64,000 nucleotides of DNA from Rhodopseudomonas infernalis. GTDB taxonomy: Bacteria; Pseudomonadota; Alphaproteobacteria; Rhizobiales; Xanthobacteraceae. Within the stretch, counting starts at the first letter, position 1, and every line of letters starts with the position of its first letter. The position numbers were made by a program, and so were the translations under genes. The notes under the pieces are model-generated. The model was not told the DNA's origin. It made no database searches and was given only the letters and a program-made list of their open reading frames with translations. This document shows, piece by piece, positions 1 to 10,220 of this stretch. The stretch lies in contig NZ_JAJNAL010000023.1 of NCBI RefSeq assembly GCF_022271405.1, forward strand, positions 1-64,000, read 5' to 3'.

Positions 1-182
1 GTCGCCCGGTCAAGCCGGGCGATGACGGCGGGGAATGGGGCGGCTGCCACAACTCACGTCCGGCGCTCACAACCTACCGTCATTGCCGGGCTTGACCCGG
101 CAATCCATCCTCTTCGCAAGAGTCCTTCGATGGCACGCTTCGCGCGCGATGGATCCGCGGGTCAAGCCCGCGGATGACGGCC
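1..182. repeat. Palindromic intergenic repeats downstream of coaA
   Basis: There is no gene here. Three short palindromes are built on a C/G-rich core (cccggcttgacccggg-like) flanked by GATGACGG or CGTCATTG. One is at 1-28, one at about 78-110 and one at about 148-182. The last two form an inverted pair, so the transcript could fold into a long hairpin. The same family recurs at 7774-8040, 11840-11867, 31340-31376, 39171-39262 and 47573-47682. Confidence 0.75.
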
Positions 183-193
183 GACGGGTGGAG

Positions 194-1150
194 CTACAGC
201 CGCCGCAGCGCCACGGAGTCGACAACGTGATCGGCGCCCTTCTTCAGAATCAGCGTCGCGCGCGGCCTGGTCGGCAGGATGTTGTCTTCGAGGTTGGCGA
301 GGTTGGTGCGCTCCCAGATCGCGATCGCGGTGGCTGTCGCCTCTTCGTCGGACAGCGGCGCGTAGCGGTGGAAGTAGGAGCGCGGATCGTGGAACGCGGT
401 GTCGCGCAGCGCCAGGAAGCGCCGGATGTACCAGTCGCGCAGCACCGGCTCGTCGGCGTCGATATAGACCGAAAAATCGAAGAAGTCGGACACCACCGGC
501 ACCGCCTGTCCGTCGCGCGGCAAGCGCCCCGTCTGCAGCACGTTGACGCCCTCGACGATCAGGATGTCGGGCCGATCCACTACGGTGAATTTGTTGGGCA
601 CGATGTCGTAGGTGAGATGCGAATAGATCGGTGCCTTGACCTTGCGGCGGCCCGACTTGATGTCGCTGAGGAAGCCGAGCAGGGCGGGCAGATCGTAGCT
701 CTCCGGGAAACCCTTCTTCTGCAGAATGCCGGCGCGCTCCAGGATCGCGTTCGGGTACAGAAAGCCGTCGGTGGTGACGAGATCGACCTTCGGGCGCGGC
801 GACCAGCGCGCCAGCAGCGCCTGCAGCACGCGCGCCGTGGTCGACTTGCCGACCGCCACCGAGCCGGCGACGCCGATGATGTAGGGCATCTTGCGCTCGA
901 CCACGCCGAGGAAGCGGCGCTGCGCGTAGTACAGCTGCTGCATCGACGCGACATGGATCGACAGCAGCCGCGACATCGGCAGATAGATCTCCTCGACCTC
1001 GGTGAGGTCGAGCCGGTCGTGCATCGATTTCAACGCCGCGATCTCGGCGGCGTCGAGCGTCATCGGGGTGTCCTGGCGCAGATTGGCCCACTCCGACCGC
1101 GAGAAGGTGCGGTAGGGGTTGTAGTGGTGCAGTTCCGACCTGGCATCCAT
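194..1150 (-). CDS. coaA: Type I pantothenate kinase
   Basis: The protein phosphorylates pantothenate, the first and usually rate-limiting step of coenzyme A synthesis, in the cytoplasm. The 318-residue product has the usual length for bacterial CoaA. It carries a P-loop, [12 protein letters not shown], at about residues 93-104. It also has the family segments [17 protein letters not shown], and the C-terminal pattern [10 protein letters not shown]. The ATG at 1150 matches the conserved N-terminus. It is the last gene of the minus-strand his cluster, 113 bp after hisE, so it may be co-transcribed with histidine genes. This arrangement recurs in related Rhizobiales, as I recall. Identification is firm. 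Confidence 0.96.
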   Translation of the reverse strand: MDARSELHHYNPYRTFSRSEWANLRQDTPMTLDAAEIAALKSMHDRLDLTEVEEIYLPMSRLLSIHVASMQQLYYAQRRFLGVVERKMPYIIGVAGSVAVGKSTTARVLQALLARWSPRPKVDLVTTDGFLYPNAILERAGILQKKGFPESYDLPALLGFLSDIKSGRRKVKAPIYSHLTYDIVPNKFTVVDRPDILIVEGVNVLQTGRLPRDGQAVPVVSDFFDFSVYIDADEPVLRDWYIRRFLALRDTAFHDPRSYFHRYAPLSDEEATATAIAIWERTNLANLEDNILPTRPRATLILKKGADHVVDSVALRRL

Positions 1151-1263
1151 CGCGTCGTCCTCGCCTTGTTTCCGGTAGCGGCTTTTGTTGTTGTTGCGGC
1201 CCTCGGCCGATCGATCGAATGGGCGTCGTTGTTCGGCGAGGCCGCCCGGCCGCGCCGGCTGGG

Positions 1264-1587
1264 TTAATCGCGTTTGCGCGAGGCTTTCTCTTCAAGTCCC
1301 GACATCGCGGTGCGCTGGCCGAGCGTGGCCTCGACTTCGTCCAGCGTAACGCCGCGCGCCTTCAGCAGCACCAGCATGTGGAACAGCACGTCGGCGGCTT
1401 CGGCGATCAGGTTGCTGCGGTTGTTCTCGACCGTGGCGATCACCAGCTCGACCGCCTCTTCGCCGAACTTCTTGGCGCAGTGCTCGGCGCCCTTGTCGAG
1501 CAGCTTCTTGGTGTAGGACGACTCGCCGCCGGAGGCGGCCCGTGCCTCGATGGTGGCTTCGAGATCTTGGAGCGTGAAGCGGGCCAT
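1264..1587 (-). CDS. hisE: Phosphoribosyl-ATP pyrophosphatase
   Basis: HisE hydrolyses phosphoribosyl-ATP to phosphoribosyl-AMP and pyrophosphate, the second step of histidine synthesis. The 107-residue product is a stand-alone HisE rather than a HisIE fusion. The MazG-like all-alpha fold is indicated by [13 protein letters not shown], followed by [13 protein letters not shown], which supply the acidic metal-binding residues. It lies 67 bp downstream of hisF in the same direction. The separate HisI cyclohydrolase is not in this window. The start ATG at 1587 gives a standard-length protein. Confidence 0.95.
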   Translation of the reverse strand: MARFTLQDLEATIEARAASGGESSYTKKLLDKGAEHCAKKFGEEAVELVIATVENNRSNLIAEAADVLFHMLVLLKARGVTLDEVEATLGQRTAMSGLEEKASRKRD

Positions 1588-1654
1588 ACGCGTACTCTAC
1601 AGTTCTGCCGGTCGGATATTACCGCGCCGGTCAACGTGAAGCCAGAGATCGAGC

Positions 1655-2422
1655 CTAAGGATCGAGCCGCATCGGCAAACCGGCCCGAACCATATGATCC
1701 TTGGCCTGACGAATGGTGTATTCGCCGAAATGGAAAATCGATGCCGCCAGCACCGCGGTGGCGTGGCCCTCGCGAATGCCATCGACCAGATGGTCGAGAT
1801 TGCCGACGCCGCCCGAGGCGATCACCGGCACGCCGATGCTGTCGGCGATCGCGCGGGTCAGCGGCAGGTCGAATCCGACGCGGGTGCCGTCGCGATCCAT
1901 CGAGGTCAGCAGGATCTCGCCGGCGCCGAGCGACACCACTTCCTGGGCGAACTCGATCGCGTCGATGCCGGTGCCCTTGCGGCCGCCATGGGTGAAGATC
2001 TCCCAGCGGTCCCTGTTCGGCACCCGCTTGGCATCGATCGCCACCACGATGCACTGGTCGCCGAACTTCTCGGCCGCTTCCTTGACGAATTCGCGCCGCG
2101 CCACCGCGGCCGAATTGATCGACACCTTGTCGGCGCCACTGCGCAGCAGCGTCTTGATGTCGTCGACGGTGCGCACGCCGCCGCCGACCGTCACCGGCAT
2201 GAAGCAGGCCTCGGCGGTCCGCCGCACCACATCCAGCATGATGCCGCGGTTCTCATGGGTGGCGGTGATGTCGAGGAAGCACAGCTCGTCGGCGCCGGCG
2301 GCGTCATAGGCGATCGCCGCTTCCACCGGATCGCCGGCGTCGCGCAGATCGACGAAGTTGACGCCCTTGACGACGCGGCCGTCCTTGACGTCGAGGCAGG
2401 GAATGACGCGGACCTTGAACAT
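1655..2422 (-). CDS. hisF: Imidazole glycerol phosphate synthase, cyclase subunit
   Basis: HisF pairs with HisH. It uses ammonia delivered by HisH to convert PRFAR into imidazole glycerol phosphate plus AICAR. The 255-residue (beta/alpha)8 barrel shows the two catalytic aspartates, Asp11 in [14 protein letters not shown] and Asp129 in VVAIDAKR. Phosphate-binding glycines appear as VGGGVRT and ASGGVG. It starts 7 bp after the hisA stop, so translation is probably coupled. All family landmarks are intact. Confidence 0.97.
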   Translation of the reverse strand: MFKVRVIPCLDVKDGRVVKGVNFVDLRDAGDPVEAAIAYDAAGADELCFLDITATHENRGIMLDVVRRTAEACFMPVTVGGGVRTVDDIKTLLRSGADKVSINSAAVARREFVKEAAEKFGDQCIVVAIDAKRVPNRDRWEIFTHGGRKGTGIDAIEFAQEVVSLGAGEILLTSMDRDGTRVGFDLPLTRAIADSIGVPVIASGGVGNLDHLVDGIREGHATAVLAASIFHFGEYTIRQAKDHMVRAGLPMRLDP

Positions 2423-2429
2423 TGTGCCC

Positions 2430-3167
2430 TCAAGCCGCCTTGGCGGCGCCGATCAGCGCCAATGCTTCGGCCGGATCGAGCCGGCCGTCATACAGCGCCC
2501 GCCCGGCGATCGCGCCTTCGAGCTTGTTGGCACGCGGGCTCAGCAGCGTTTTCACATCCTCGATCGAGGCGAGGCCGCCCGAGGCGATCACCGGGATCGA
2601 GATCGCATCCGCCAGCGCAATCGTGGCGTCCCAGTTGATGCCCTTGAGCAGGCCGTCGCGGGCGATGTCGGTGAAGATGATCGCGGCGACGCCGGCGTCC
2701 TCGAAGCGCTGCGCGATGTCCAGCGCGGTGACCTGCGAGCTCTCGGCCCAGCCTTCGACCGCCACATTGCCGTCGCGGGCATCGAGGCCGACCGCGACGC
2801 GGCCGGGGAATTGCTTCGCGGCGTCCTTGACCAGCGCGGGATCGCGCACCGCGGCGGTGCCGATGATGACGCGCGAGATGCCTTTGGTGAGCCAGGCCTC
2901 GATGGTCTTCAGGTCGCGGATGCCGCCGCCGAGCTGCACCGGCATCGACACCACCTTCAGCATCGCTTCCACAGCCTGCGCGTTCATCGGCTTGCCGGCG
3001 AAGGCGCCGTCGAGATCGACGACGTGCAGATACTGGAAGCCCTGCGCCGCAAAGCTTTTCGCCTGCGCGGCCGGATCGAGATTGAACACGGTGGCGCGCG
3101 CCATGTCGCCCTGTTCGAGCCGCACGCACTGGCCGTTCTTGAGATCGATCGCGGGGAAGAGAATCAC
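2430..3167 (-). CDS. hisA: Phosphoribosylformimino-AICAR ribotide isomerase
   Basis: HisA catalyses the Amadori rearrangement of ProFAR to PRFAR in histidine synthesis. I chose the GTG at 3167, giving 245 residues beginning [12 protein letters not shown]. That is the conserved HisA N-terminus, and it makes a GTGA overlap with the hisH stop, a typical translational-coupling arrangement. A GTG nine bases upstream (3176) is possible but adds three non-conserved residues. Asp8 and Asp129 are the expected catalytic pair. The phosphate sites LGGGIRD and ASGGLAS are present. Confidence 0.96.
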   Translation of the reverse strand: MILFPAIDLKNGQCVRLEQGDMARATVFNLDPAAQAKSFAAQGFQYLHVVDLDGAFAGKPMNAQAVEAMLKVVSMPVQLGGGIRDLKTIEAWLTKGISRVIIGTAAVRDPALVKDAAKQFPGRVAVGLDARDGNVAVEGWAESSQVTALDIAQRFEDAGVAAIIFTDIARDGLLKGINWDATIALADAISIPVIASGGLASIEDVKTLLSPRANKLEGAIAGRALYDGRLDPAEALALIGAAKAA

Positions 3168-3814
3168 GGCTTCCACTTCAGAAAATTCGAGATCAGCGCC
3201 AGGCCGAAGCGTTGGCTCTTCTCGGGGTGAAACTGGGTGCCCAGCATGGTGTCGCGGCCGACCACCGCGGTGAGCGGGCCGCCGTAATCGGCGCGCGCCA
3301 GCACGTCGGTTTCGCTTTGCGCAGCGAGGTGGAAGGAGTGCACGAAATAGGCGTGCAGGCCCTTCGGCCCGAGCGGCAGCCTGTCGAGCACCGGATGGTC
3401 GCGCAGCACGTCGAGCGTATTCCAGCCCATATGCGGGATCTTCAGATCCTCCTGCTGGGGCGCGATCTTGACCACGTCGCCGGGAATCCAGCCGAGCCCG
3501 TCGGTGGTGACGTGCTCCTTGCCGCGGGTCGCCATCAGCTGCATGCCGACGCAGATGCCGAAGAACGGCCGCGCCTTGACCCGCACCGTCTCGTTGAGCG
3601 CCTCGACCATGCCGTCGATCGCATCCAGCCCCTTGCGGCAGTCCGCGAAGGCCCCGACGCCGGGCAGCACGACGCGGTCGGCGCGAAACACCTGCTCGGG
3701 ATCGCGGGTGACGATGATCTTTTCGGGATTCTCCAGCCCGCGCGCCGCGCGCTCGAACGCCTTGGCGGCCGAGTGCAGATTGCCCGACCCGTAATCGACG
3801 ATGGCGACGCTCAT
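3164..3814 (-). CDS. hisH: Imidazole glycerol phosphate synthase, glutaminase subunit
   Basis: HisH is the class I glutamine amidotransferase that feeds ammonia through the HisF barrel. The 216-residue protein starts at the ATG at 3814 with [10 protein letters not shown]. It contains the nucleophile Cys88 (FFGICVGMQ) and the His196/Glu198 pair (TQFHPEKS), so the triad is complete. The open frame runs on upstream to 4543, but that extension is only the shadow of the DUF2628 gene and hisB. The start overlaps the DUF2628 stop by 4 bp (ATGA) and the stop overlaps hisA by 4 bp. Confidence 0.97.
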   Translation of the reverse strand: MSVAIVDYGSGNLHSAAKAFERAARGLENPEKIIVTRDPEQVFRADRVVLPGVGAFADCRKGLDAIDGMVEALNETVRVKARPFFGICVGMQLMATRGKEHVTTDGLGWIPGDVVKIAPQQEDLKIPHMGWNTLDVLRDHPVLDRLPLGPKGLHAYFVHSFHLAAQSETDVLARADYGGPLTAVVGRDTMLGTQFHPEKSQRFGLALISNFLKWKP

Positions 3815-4329
3815 CGCAGGCCTCCCGGACGCGGGAACGAGCCGACGATGTCGCCGTGGATCGAGGACGCCGGCAGCGGCATGCTGCGGGTCGGCGGCGG
3901 CGCGCCGCGGTCGATCGGCAGCGAGAAGCTCATGGCGGTGCCCTGCCGGCCGGACCAGCGATCGAAGAAGCGTCGCTCGGCGGCGGGCAGGTCCTCGCCG
4001 ATCACGACGTCGAGCTGGCGCCAGCCGCGGCGGCGCAGCGTCCAGCGCCACAGGCTGCCGGCCTCGAGACCGAGCAGCATGGCGATCAGCAACAGCACCA
4101 GAAAGCGCGGCCCGGACGCGACGCCGAGTGCGCTCAGCGCCACCGCGGCGGCCACCGACACGGCCAGATAGCCCAGCAGTGCCAGCCACAGCCGCCGCGT
4201 CAGCAGCCACAGCGGCCCGAACACGAACGCCCAGACATAGAAACCGTCGCGCACGAACACGAAGCGGTCGGGCGCGGCGCCGCGCTCGTCGCCGTCGGAC
4301 GGGGGCGCATGAACTGTGTAGACCGGCAT
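3811..4329 (-). CDS. DUF2628 family membrane protein
   Basis: A 172-residue protein of unknown function inserted between hisB and hisH. The N-terminus (PVYTVH) and the segment [24 protein letters not shown] fit the DUF2628 family. Two or three hydrophobic helices follow (about residues 35-95). The C-terminal half is soluble and Arg/Pro-rich, with [15 protein letters not shown]. It is 27 bp from hisB and overlaps hisH by 4 bp, so it is translated as part of the his operon. I know no role for it in histidine synthesis. Conservation of position suggests co-expression rather than a proven link. Confidence 0.85.
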   Translation of the reverse strand: MPVYTVHAPPSDGDERGAAPDRFVFVRDGFYVWAFVFGPLWLLTRRLWLALLGYLAVSVAAAVALSALGVASGPRFLVLLLIAMLLGLEAGSLWRWTLRRRGWRQLDVVIGEDLPAAERRFFDRWSGRQGTAMSFSLPIDRGAPPPTRSMPLPASSIHGDIVGSFPRPGGLR

Positions 4330-4356
4330 CAGATATCTCCGCCGCTGGACGGCGCC

Positions 4357-4950
4357 CTAGCCGCCGAGCTGCCCCTTGGTCGACGGCACTTCGCCCGCCG
4401 CCTGCGGATCGATCGCCACCGCGGCGCGCAGCGCCCGCGCCAGACCCTTGAAGCAGGATTCGGCAATGTGGTGGCTGTTCACGCCATATAGGGTTTCGAC
4501 GTGCAGAGTCACACCCGCATTCATGGCGAAGGCCTGGAACCATTCGCGCACCAGCTCGGTGTCGAACTCGCCGATCTTGTCGCGCGGAAACTCCGCCTTG
4601 AACACCAGGAACGGCCGCCCCGAGACGTCGATCACCACCCGCGTCAGCGTTTCGTCCATCGGCATCAGCATGCTGGCATAACGGGTGATGCCCGCCATAT
4701 TGCCGAGCGCCTGCCTGACCGCCTGGCCGAGCGCGATGCCGACGTCCTCGGTGGTGTGGTGGAAGTCGACATGCAGGTCGCCGACCGCCTTGACGGTGAT
4801 GTCGATCCGCGAATGCTTGGCCAGCAGTTCGAGCATATGGTCGAAGAAGCCGATCCCGGTCGCCGAATTGGACACGCCGGTGCCGTCGAGGTTGACGGTC
4901 ACCTCGATGTCGGTCTCGCGGGTCTTGCGCTTGATCGTCGCCGTGCGCAT
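4357..4950 (-). CDS. hisB: Imidazoleglycerol-phosphate dehydratase
   Basis: HisB removes water from imidazole glycerol phosphate to give imidazole acetol phosphate. This 197-residue form is the monofunctional dehydratase, without the phosphatase domain of the enterobacterial HisB. Manganese-binding histidine motifs are seen as [28 protein letters not shown] and [18 protein letters not shown]. It is the first gene of the minus-strand cluster hisB-DUF2628-hisH-hisA-hisF-hisE-coaA. The gap to the divergent hslV (4951-5141) should hold both promoters. Confidence 0.96.
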   Translation of the reverse strand: MRTATIKRKTRETDIEVTVNLDGTGVSNSATGIGFFDHMLELLAKHSRIDITVKAVGDLHVDFHHTTEDVGIALGQAVRQALGNMAGITRYASMLMPMDETLTRVVIDVSGRPFLVFKAEFPRDKIGEFDTELVREWFQAFAMNAGVTLHVETLYGVNSHHIAESCFKGLARALRAAVAIDPQAAGEVPSTKGQLGG

Positions 4951-5091
4951 GAAAGCGGCCTCTCCTGGAAAAACGCGGCCCTTTTAACAGGCGGATGACG
5001 GCTTCGCTACTGCACGCGGCGCAACCGCGTCCCGATCTTCGTCCTATGGTGACCGGAATTCGGCCATTCGGGTCATCGGTGGATGGTCGGT

Positions 5092-5119
5092 TTGCAACGG
5101 CGGCCAGTCGTGCCTAGAT
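5092..5119 (+). promoter_or_regulatory. Candidate promoter of hslV
   Basis: A TTGCAA at 5092-5097 and a CTAGAT at 5114-5119 are separated by 16 bp and lie upstream of hslV. They could act as -35 and -10 elements. The hslVU operon is commonly under RpoH control, but I see no clear match to the alphaproteobacterial RpoH consensus. This is a guess from spacing and position only. Confidence 0.3.
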
Positions 5120-5141
5120 CAGCGCTCGCGAAAGGACTGCC

Positions 5142-5711
5142 ATGAACATTCATTCTTCCTCGGGCGAGGCCGCTCCGCAGGTCTGGCACGGCACCACCAT
5201 CCTGACGGTGCGCAAGGGCGGCAAGGTCGTGATCGGCGGCGATGGCCAGGTCTCGATCGGCCAGACTGTGATCAAGGCCAATGCCAAGAAAGTCCGCAAG
5301 CTCGGCAAAGGCGATGTGATCGGCGGCTTTGCCGGCGCCACCGCTGACGCCTTCACGCTGTTCGAACGGCTCGAGGCCAAGCTCGAGCAATATCCGGGGC
5401 AGCTCACGCGCGCGGCGGTCGAGCTCGCCAAGGACTGGCGCACCGACCGCTATCTGCGCCGGCTCGAGGCCATGATGATCGTCGCCGACAAGGACGTCTC
5501 GCTGGTGCTGACCGGCACCGGCGACGTGCTCGAGCCGGAAGCCGGCGTGATGGCGATCGGCTCCGGCGGCAATTATGCGCTGGCGGCCGCGCGCGCGCTG
5601 ATCGACACCGATCAGGACGCCGAGACCATCGTGCGCAAATCGCTCGGCATCGCGGCCGAGATCTGCGTCTACACCAATGGCAACCTCACCATCGAGACGC
5701 TGCCCGCATGA
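5142..5711 (+). CDS. hslV: ATP-dependent protease peptidase subunit HslV
   Basis: HslV is the proteasome-like peptidase of the HslUV (ClpYQ) complex, which degrades misfolded and regulatory proteins in the cytoplasm. The 189-residue protein has a short propeptide. The mature N-terminal threonine probably lies in [12 protein letters not shown], the standard site. The segment GGDGQVSIG and the core [11 protein letters not shown] are typical. The start ATG at 5142 follows GAAAGGA. Its stop overlaps the next gene (DUF2585) by 4 bp, and hslU follows that, so one operon is likely. Confidence 0.97.
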   Translation: MNIHSSSGEAAPQVWHGTTILTVRKGGKVVIGGDGQVSIGQTVIKANAKKVRKLGKGDVIGGFAGATADAFTLFERLEAKLEQYPGQLTRAAVELAKDWRTDRYLRRLEAMMIVADKDVSLVLTGTGDVLEPEAGVMAIGSGGNYALAAARALIDTDQDAETIVRKSLGIAAEICVYTNGNLTIETLPA

Positions 5712-6319
5712 GCACTATGCGGGCCGAGCGGCCGGTGGCGTCCGCGGCCGGCCTGCCGGTCCACTGGGCGCTGGCCGTCGTTCTGGCCCTGCTGGCGGTG
5801 CAGGCGGCGGCGCTCTGGATGATGGGGCGGGTGCCGATCTGCACCTGCGGCACCGTGAAGCTCTGGCACGGCGTGGTGCAGAGTTCGGAGAATTCGCAGC
5901 ACCTCACCGACTGGTACACGTTCTCGCACATCATCCACGGCTTCCTGTTCTACGCCGGCACATGGCTGCTGCTGCCGCGATGGTCGTGGGCGGCGCGGCT
6001 GATCGTGGCGGTGCTGATCGAAGGCGCCTGGGAATTGACCGAGAATTCGAGCTTCATCATCGAGCGCTACCGCGCCGGCACGATCTCACTCGATTACTAC
6101 GGCGACAGCATCGTCAATTCGGTCGCCGACACGGTGTCGATGATCGCCGGCTTCCTGCTCGCCCGCTGGCTGCCGGTCGCCGCCACGATCGCGATCGCGC
6201 TGCTGTTCGAGGTGCTGGTCGGCCTGCACATCCGCGACAATCTGACCCTCAACGTCATCATGCTGATTCATCCGTTCGACGCTATCCGGCAGTGGCAGGC
6301 GGGACCGCCGATCATCTGA
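5708..6319 (+). CDS. DUF2585 (UPF0314) membrane protein
   Basis: A 203-residue integral membrane protein placed between hslV and hslU, overlapping hslV by ATGA. It resembles the UPF0314/DUF2585 family. There are about four to five hydrophobic segments (roughly residues 20-40, 78-115, 145-175). Conserved-looking motifs are [40 protein letters not shown] and [10 protein letters not shown]. No enzymatic motif is recognised. Embedding in the protease operon suggests shared regulation. Function is unknown. Confidence 0.85.
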   Translation: MSTMRAERPVASAAGLPVHWALAVVLALLAVQAAALWMMGRVPICTCGTVKLWHGVVQSSENSQHLTDWYTFSHIIHGFLFYAGTWLLLPRWSWAARLIVAVLIEGAWELTENSSFIIERYRAGTISLDYYGDSIVNSVADTVSMIAGFLLARWLPVAATIAIALLFEVLVGLHIRDNLTLNVIMLIHPFDAIRQWQAGPPII

Positions 6320-6372
6320 CTGCCTGCATCTAGCCGCTTGCTCCGCACTCCGACCGACCCTACGTAGGCCCC

Positions 6373-7677
6373 ATGACCGACTTTTCCCCCCGCGAAATCG
6401 TTTCCGAACTCGACCGCTTCATCGTCGGCCAGGCCGATGCCAAACGCGCGGTCGCCATCGCGCTGCGCAACCGCTGGCGGCGGCTGCAGCTCGAAGGCAG
6501 CTTGCGCGAAGAGGTGCTGCCGAAGAACATCCTGATGATCGGCCCGACCGGCGTCGGCAAGACCGAGATTGCGCGGCGGCTGGCCAAGCTCGCCGGCGCG
6601 CCGTTCCTCAAGGTCGAAGCCACCAAGTTCACCGAGGTCGGCTACGTCGGCCGCGACGTCGAGCAGATCATCCGCGACCTCGTCGAAGTCGCGATCGCGC
6701 AGGTGCGCGAGAAGAAGCGCAAGGACGTCCAGGCGCGCGCCCAGGTCGCCGCCGAGGAGCGCGTGCTCGACGCGCTGGTCGGCCCCGGTTCGAGTGCCGC
6801 GACGCGCGACTCGTTCCGCCGCAAGCTGCGCGCCGGCGAACTCAACGACAAGGAAATCGAGATCGAGACGCAGGGCGGCGGCGGCGGCGCCCCGATGTTC
6901 GAAATCCCCGGCATGCCCGGCGCGCAGATGGGCGCGATTTCGCTCGGCGACATTTTTGGCAAGATGGGCGGACGCACCAAGACGCGTCGGCTTTCGGTCG
7001 TCGACTCGCACGAGATCCTGGTCAATGAGGAGGCCGACAAGCTGCTCGACAGCGATCAGCTGGTGCAGGAAGCGATCAGCGCGGTCGAGAACAACGGCAT
7101 CGTATTCCTCGACGAGATCGACAAGATCTGCGTCCGCGACGGCCGCAGCGGCGGCGAAGTCTCGCGCGAGGGCGTGCAGCGCGACCTGCTGCCGCTGATC
7201 GAAGGCACCACCGTCGCCACCAAGCACGGCGCGGTGAAGACCGAGCACATCCTGTTCATCGCCTCGGGCGCCTTCCACATCGCCAAGCCGTCCGACCTGT
7301 TGCCCGAACTGCAGGGCCGCCTGCCGATCCGCGTCGAACTCAACGCGCTGACGCGCGACGACATGCGCCGCATCCTGACCGAGCCGGAAGCTTCGCTGAT
7401 CAAGCAATACGTCGCCCTGCTGCAGACCGAAGGTGTCACGCTCGAATTCGGCGACGACGCCATCGACGCGCTCGCCGACGTCGCGGTCGGCGTCAATTCC
7501 ACCGTCGAAAACATCGGCGCGCGCCGGCTGCAGACCGTGATGGAGCGCGTCCTCGACGAGATCTCCTTCGTGGCCCCCGACCGCGGCGGCGAAACCATCC
7601 GCATCGACGCCGACTACGTCCAGAAGAACGTCGGCGATCTGGCCAAGAACACCGATCTGAGCCGGTTCATTCTGTAG
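6373..7677 (+). CDS. hslU: ATP-dependent protease ATPase subunit HslU
   Basis: HslU is the AAA+ unfoldase that feeds substrates to HslV. The 434-residue protein has Walker A GPTGVGKT at about 57-64 and a pore-loop GYVGRD. The I-domain insertion spans about residues 110-240. Walker B is seen as [10 protein letters not shown], and the sensor region ends in [14 protein letters not shown]. It finishes in LSRFIL, the conserved C-terminal tail that inserts into HslV to activate it. It lies 53 bp after the DUF2585 gene. Confidence 0.98.
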   Translation: MTDFSPREIVSELDRFIVGQADAKRAVAIALRNRWRRLQLEGSLREEVLPKNILMIGPTGVGKTEIARRLAKLAGAPFLKVEATKFTEVGYVGRDVEQIIRDLVEVAIAQVREKKRKDVQARAQVAAEERVLDALVGPGSSAATRDSFRRKLRAGELNDKEIEIETQGGGGGAPMFEIPGMPGAQMGAISLGDIFGKMGGRTKTRRLSVVDSHEILVNEEADKLLDSDQLVQEAISAVENNGIVFLDEIDKICVRDGRSGGEVSREGVQRDLLPLIEGTTVATKHGAVKTEHILFIASGAFHIAKPSDLLPELQGRLPIRVELNALTRDDMRRILTEPEASLIKQYVALLQTEGVTLEFGDDAIDALADVAVGVNSTVENIGARRLQTVMERVLDEISFVAPDRGGETIRIDADYVQKNVGDLAKNTDLSRFIL

Positions 7678-8080
7678 CGGCCGTGTTGTCGGTGGTCATC
7701 TCGTCAGCCATCGCGTTCAGGTGATTGCAGACTCGGGCGGACGACTAAGCGCACGGCGCATCCCCAACCAGAGCCGTCGTGCCCGGGCTTGACCCGGGCA
7801 ATCATCCCGTGCGTAAGCGCGCTGTGTGAGTCTCCGCGAAGACGATGAATTGCCGGGTCAAGCCCGGCAATGACGGGTGTGGGGTCGTGATGCGTTTCGG
7901 CTAACTACCGGCCTCTCCCCGACTCTCCCACGTCATCGCCCGGCTTGTCCGGGCGACCCAGTATCGTAGAGCGTCCGCGGCTCAGTAACAGTCGCCCTGG
8001 AATACTGGATCACCCGCATGCGCGGGTGATGACGACAGGGGATGGGGATGCGTCGGTGGATGAAATCCAGAGCTTGCTAA
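7678..8080. repeat. Gene-free interval with two palindromic repeat pairs
   Basis: No convincing gene lies between hslU and the convergent Smr gene. The interval holds two inverted pairs of the same repeat family. One pair is at about 7774-7876, with arms around cccgggcttgacccggg and gccgggtcaagcccggc. The other is at about 7931-8036, with arms containing CGTCATCGCCCGGC and GGTGATGACGACA and inner arms like CCAGTAT and ATACTGG. Either pair could fold into a long hairpin and end transcription from both sides. Confidence 0.75.
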
Positions 8081-8674
8081 CTAACCGCGCGCCCTTCGCA
8101 CCCGCACATACAGGGCGCCTTCGCCGCCGTGGCCGATCGCGGCTTCGTCGAAGCCGACCACGTAGCTGCGGAACTCCGGAAGGCTGAGCCACTGCGGCAC
8201 CTGGCGGCGGAGCACGCCGCGTTCCGGATCGCCGCCGAGCCGGCTGCCTTTGCCGGTGATCACCAGCACGAACGACAACCCGTCGTGACTGGCGTGCTGC
8301 AGAAATCGTAGTAGCGCGTGATGCGCGCGCGCCTGGGTCATACCGTGCAGGTCGATCCGGGCGTCGATGTCCTTGCGGCCGCGCGACAGATGCGAGCGCT
8401 CGCGGCGGCCGAGGCTGGCCAGCGGCGGCGGGCTCATCGGCGCTGCGAGTTTCACCGGTCGCTTGACCGGGTGCTGCGGCGGCGCAGGGGCGGGCGGCTT
8501 CGCGGCGGGCACCTCCGGCGGCGCTGTGACGACCTCGATCCTGGTCAGCAGCGGCCGGCCGCGGAGCGGCTTGACCTGCTTGGCGACGCTGTCCCACAGC
8601 GCGCGCTCGTCCTCGCTGAGATGGCGCTTGCGGCGCTGCGCCGGTGGATCGAGCGGAGGAATGACGCGCTTCAT
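8081..8674 (-). CDS. Smr/MutS2-type endonuclease domain protein
   Basis: A stand-alone Smr-domain protein. In this family the domain binds or nicks nucleic acids. The proposed start is the ATG at 8674 (197 residues, MKRVIPPLD); an ATG at 8701 inside the mltA end would add nine residues. The N-terminal segment KRHLSEDERALWDSVAKQVKPL is typical of the alphaproteobacterial family, followed by a Pro/Ala-rich linker. The Smr domain spans about 90-195 with DLHGMTQARAHHALLRFL and LVITGKGSR. It follows mltA closely, so the two are probably co-transcribed. Confidence 0.88.
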   Translation of the reverse strand: MKRVIPPLDPPAQRRKRHLSEDERALWDSVAKQVKPLRGRPLLTRIEVVTAPPEVPAAKPPAPAPPQHPVKRPVKLAAPMSPPPLASLGRRERSHLSRGRKDIDARIDLHGMTQARAHHALLRFLQHASHDGLSFVLVITGKGSRLGGDPERGVLRRQVPQWLSLPEFRSYVVGFDEAAIGHGGEGALYVRVRRARG

Positions 8675-8678
8675 GGCA

Positions 8679-10220
8679 TCAATCCGCGCGGCGATCGGCA
8701 TCGCGGTCGTTGCTTCGCGGCTTGCTCTTCGGTGCCGCGGTCGGAGCGGTGTCCGGACGGGCCTGCGGCGTCGGCGTCGCCTGGGTGGTGGCCGATGCCG
8801 GCGCTGGCGCAGCGGCCGGCTCTGGCGGCTTGGTCTCCGTTGACGGCGCGGGCGTGGGCTCCTTGGGCAGCGTTTGCGGGAACAGCTTGGCGATCTTGGC
8901 CGAGGGCCGCGGCTCGGGCAGCGGCATGGTGCGGCCGCGCGACAGCGGATCCAGGCTCCTCGGCATCAGCATCACGAACCGGATCGGATGCCGCATCCGG
9001 CCGGCCACCGCGCCGGCTTCGGCGCCGGCGCCGAAATACAGATCAGCCCGGGCGGGGCCGACGATCGCCGATCCGGTGTCCTGCGCCACCATCAGCCGGC
9101 GGAACGCCGACTTGGCGTTGACGCTCTCGACCGGCAGCTCGCCGGTGATGAAGAACGGCGTGCCGTAGACGTGCAGCGCCTTGTCGACCGCGATCGAGCG
9201 GCCGGCCGTCAGCGGTACGCCCTGCGCGCCGACTGCCTCGTCGTCGTCCTTCAGCTTGACCTCGCGGAAGAACACGTAGGAGCGGTTGGCGCGGCGCAGA
9301 TCCTTGGCGCCGTCCGGATTGGCGTCCATCCACTCGCGGATGCGCTGCATCGACATCTGCTCTTTGGGGATGATGCCGCGATCGATCAGCACGCGGCCGA
9401 CCGGCGTGTAGGGATAGCCGTTGTGAGCATCGTAATTGATCCGCACGACGCTGCCGTCCTCGAGCTTGACGCGCGCCGAGCCCTGGATCTGCGAGAACAA
9501 CAGATCGGTCTGGCTCTTGAGCCAGCAGATCTCCAGCCCGCGGCCGGCGACGGCGCCATCCTCGATCGCGCCGCGGTCGTAATACGGCACCAGCTTGCGC
9601 CGCCCGATCTTGCGATACACCGGCCCGCCATTCGGCAGCGCCGCGTCCTGCTGATAGCCGCGGACGAACAGGTTCGAGGGCCGGCGATACACTGGGACGT
9701 TATAGACGTCGGTCCGCACCCGCGAGCCGTCGACGACCGGCTCGTAATAGCCGGTGACGAAGCCCGCATCCTCGCCGATCCGGGAAATCTCCACCGGCAG
9801 AAAATGCTGTTCGAAGAATCTTCGCGCGGCCGCATTGCTGGTGATATTCGCACCACGCGCCGCCGTACAGGGCTCGACCAGTGAGGCGCCGAGCGGCTTG
9901 CTGTCGGATGTCGACCGGGTCCGGCTGGCCAGGATCGGGCGGCAACTCACCCTGAATGTCTTGAGCGCGGCGAGCTGATCGTCGGCATCCCAGCCGGCGA
10001 CCTGATCCCAAGCGATCGGCGCATATTGGGCGCCGGGAATTTCCACCGGCCACAGCGGCGGACCCTGCCGCTTGGCGACGTGATGATGATGTTTCGACGC
10101 GGAATGCCGGGGCGCAGCGTCCGCCGCAAGCGGCGTCAACAGCAGCACGGCAAGAGCACCGCGCGCCCAGGGGGCGCGCGATACGCCGCGCAGCAGTTCA
10201 CTGGCCCGCGCCGGTCCCAA
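8679..10220 (-). CDS. mltA: Membrane-bound lytic murein transglycosylase A
   Basis: MltA cleaves peptidoglycan between MurNAc and GlcNAc, leaving 1,6-anhydro ends. The frame is open further upstream, but that part overlaps the Tim44-like gene. I propose the TTG at 10220, which gives 513 residues beginning with a signal peptide (APWARGALAVLLLTPLAADA). The MltA domain is recognisable by FVTGYYEPVVDGS, the EDGSVVRINYDAHNGYPY region, and the 3D domain near DTGSAIVGPARADLYFG. The last 90 or so residues are a Pro/Ala/Thr-rich tail. The start overlaps the upstream gene by 23 bp. The start codon is the uncertain part; the identity is firm. Confidence 0.9.
   Translation of the reverse strand: MGPARASELLRGVSRAPWARGALAVLLLTPLAADAAPRHSASKHHHHVAKRQGPPLWPVEIPGAQYAPIAWDQVAGWDADDQLAALKTFRVSCRPILASRTRSTSDSKPLGASLVEPCTAARGANITSNAAARRFFEQHFLPVEISRIGEDAGFVTGYYEPVVDGSRVRTDVYNVPVYRRPSNLFVRGYQQDAALPNGGPVYRKIGRRKLVPYYDRGAIEDGAVAGRGLEICWLKSQTDLLFSQIQGSARVKLEDGSVVRINYDAHNGYPYTPVGRVLIDRGIIPKEQMSMQRIREWMDANPDGAKDLRRANRSYVFFREVKLKDDDEAVGAQGVPLTAGRSIAVDKALHVYGTPFFITGELPVESVNAKSAFRRLMVAQDTGSAIVGPARADLYFGAGAEAGAVAGRMRHPIRFVMLMPRSLDPLSRGRTMPLPEPRPSAKIAKLFPQTLPKEPTPAPSTETKPPEPAAAPAPASATTQATPTPQARPDTAPTAAPKSKPRSNDRDADRRAD

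Noticed and set aside
35-1267. Long plus-strand open frame over coaA
   Set aside because: It is the antisense shadow of coaA in GC-rich DNA: His/Arg/Asp-rich composition and no family resemblance.
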